A DNA stretch of 64,000 nucleotides from the NCBI RefSeq assembly GCF_014842265.1, contig NZ_JACYVI010000001.1, positions 248,001 to 312,000 of the forward strand. The letters are read 5' to 3'. Source of the stretch: Pseudomonas sp. CFBP 13711. Lineage in GTDB: Bacteria; Pseudomonadota; Gammaproteobacteria; Pseudomonadales; Pseudomonadaceae. The translations under genes and the position numbers were made by a program. Under the pieces are notes generated by a model. That model ran no database searches. It was not told where the DNA came from and saw only the letters and a program-made list of their open reading frames with translations. Shown here in pieces: positions 63,836-64,000 of this stretch (position 1 is its first letter; each line of letters starts with the position of its first letter).

Positions 63836-64000
63836 TCAGGCCCGCAATTCTTCGAGTTTTTTGCAGCGCGCGTTAAAGGCCTTGGTTAGCTTCTCGATGC
63901 TTTCCATTGGCACCAGGAAGACCATCACCTTCACCTGTCTGATATTTTCCGGCAGTTGCGTGGTGAAGGTGCTGAAGTGGCTTTCGATCTCTAGCTTGAG
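63836..64000 (-). CDS. Possible HamA (DUF1837) C-terminus, truncated by window edge
   Basis: 54 codons before a TGA at 63836-63838; the frame is open to the right edge. The end reads FTTQLPENIRQVKVMVFLVP, MESIEKLTKAFNARCKKLEEL: a strand ending in VP and then a helix. It is 94 bp upstream of the HamB-like helicase. Position and this end pattern suit HamA, but 54 residues cannot prove it. Confidence 0.4.
   Translation of the reverse strand, partial: LKLEIESHFSTFTTQLPENIRQVKVMVFLVPMESIEKLTKAFNARCKKLEELRA

Overview
The window reads as chromosomal DNA of a Pseudomonas species of the fluorescens/syringae/putida lineage. The evidence is an MvaT-family nucleoid protein, a pca (beta-ketoadipate) cluster with PcaR-type operators, a MexAB-OprM/TtgABC efflux operon with a recognisable TtgR-type operator, a DctB/DctD-like pair beside a sigma-54 promoter, Pseudomonas-type REP/REPIN palindromes, and generally GC-rich coding sequence. 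No tRNA, rRNA, insertion sequence, integrase or CRISPR array was seen.

Layout. 1-5.3 kb: a zeta-toxin-like ATPase gene cut by the left edge, then a minus-strand four-gene membrane operon (RDD, SpoIIM-like, DUF4129, DUF4350). 5.5-8.9 kb: sbcB, mvaT, purU. 8.9-11.8 kb: a tightly packed glycosyltransferase / DUF2334 deacetylase / MprF-type flippase operon. 12-15.5 kb: a HerA-like ATPase and the phosphate permease Pit. 16.2-22.5 kb: pcaR-pcaI-pcaJ-pcaF-pcaT-pcaD, without pcaB or pcaC. 22.5-29.2 kb: the RND efflux operon and its divergent TetR repressor. 29.3-37.6 kb: a double-Cache periplasmic protein, a DHA2 exporter, a LysR regulator divergent from an AruI-like decarboxylase, an AraC regulator, a monooxygenase-fold protein and a flavin reductase-like protein. 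37.8-39.1 kb: two paralogous secreted proteins made of 13-residue repeats. 39.2-43.9 kb: an alpha-ketoglutarate-type MFS transporter with a sigma-54 promoter and twin upstream dyads, followed by the DctD/DctB-like two-component genes. 43.9-50.8 kb: bglX, a lemA/TPM operon, a methyltransferase and an EamA exporter.

From about 51 kb the content becomes accessory: a DUF4160/DUF2442 pair resembling a toxin-antitoxin module, a SIR2-like DUF4917 protein, a hemerythrin, a secreted alpha/beta hydrolase and an EAL phosphodiesterase. From about 56.5 kb the DNA is visibly more AT-rich, has long gaps and contains gene remnants, and it carries what looks like a defence island. In order this holds a two-gene module of a possible RNase H-fold protein with a Ser/Thr protein kinase and an overlapping small Ser/Thr-rich ORF, a solitary Mrr-like nuclease, a small frameshifted gene, and a Ski2-like helicase. 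Upstream of the helicase is the end of another gene running off the right edge; the pair is a candidate Hachiman (HamA-HamB) system.

The strongest candidates for undescribed biology are the kinase module at 57.5-59.1 kb and the 13-residue-repeat secreted proteins at 37.8-39.0 kb, which share a conserved upstream element. All family assignments were made by eye from sequence motifs, without database searches.
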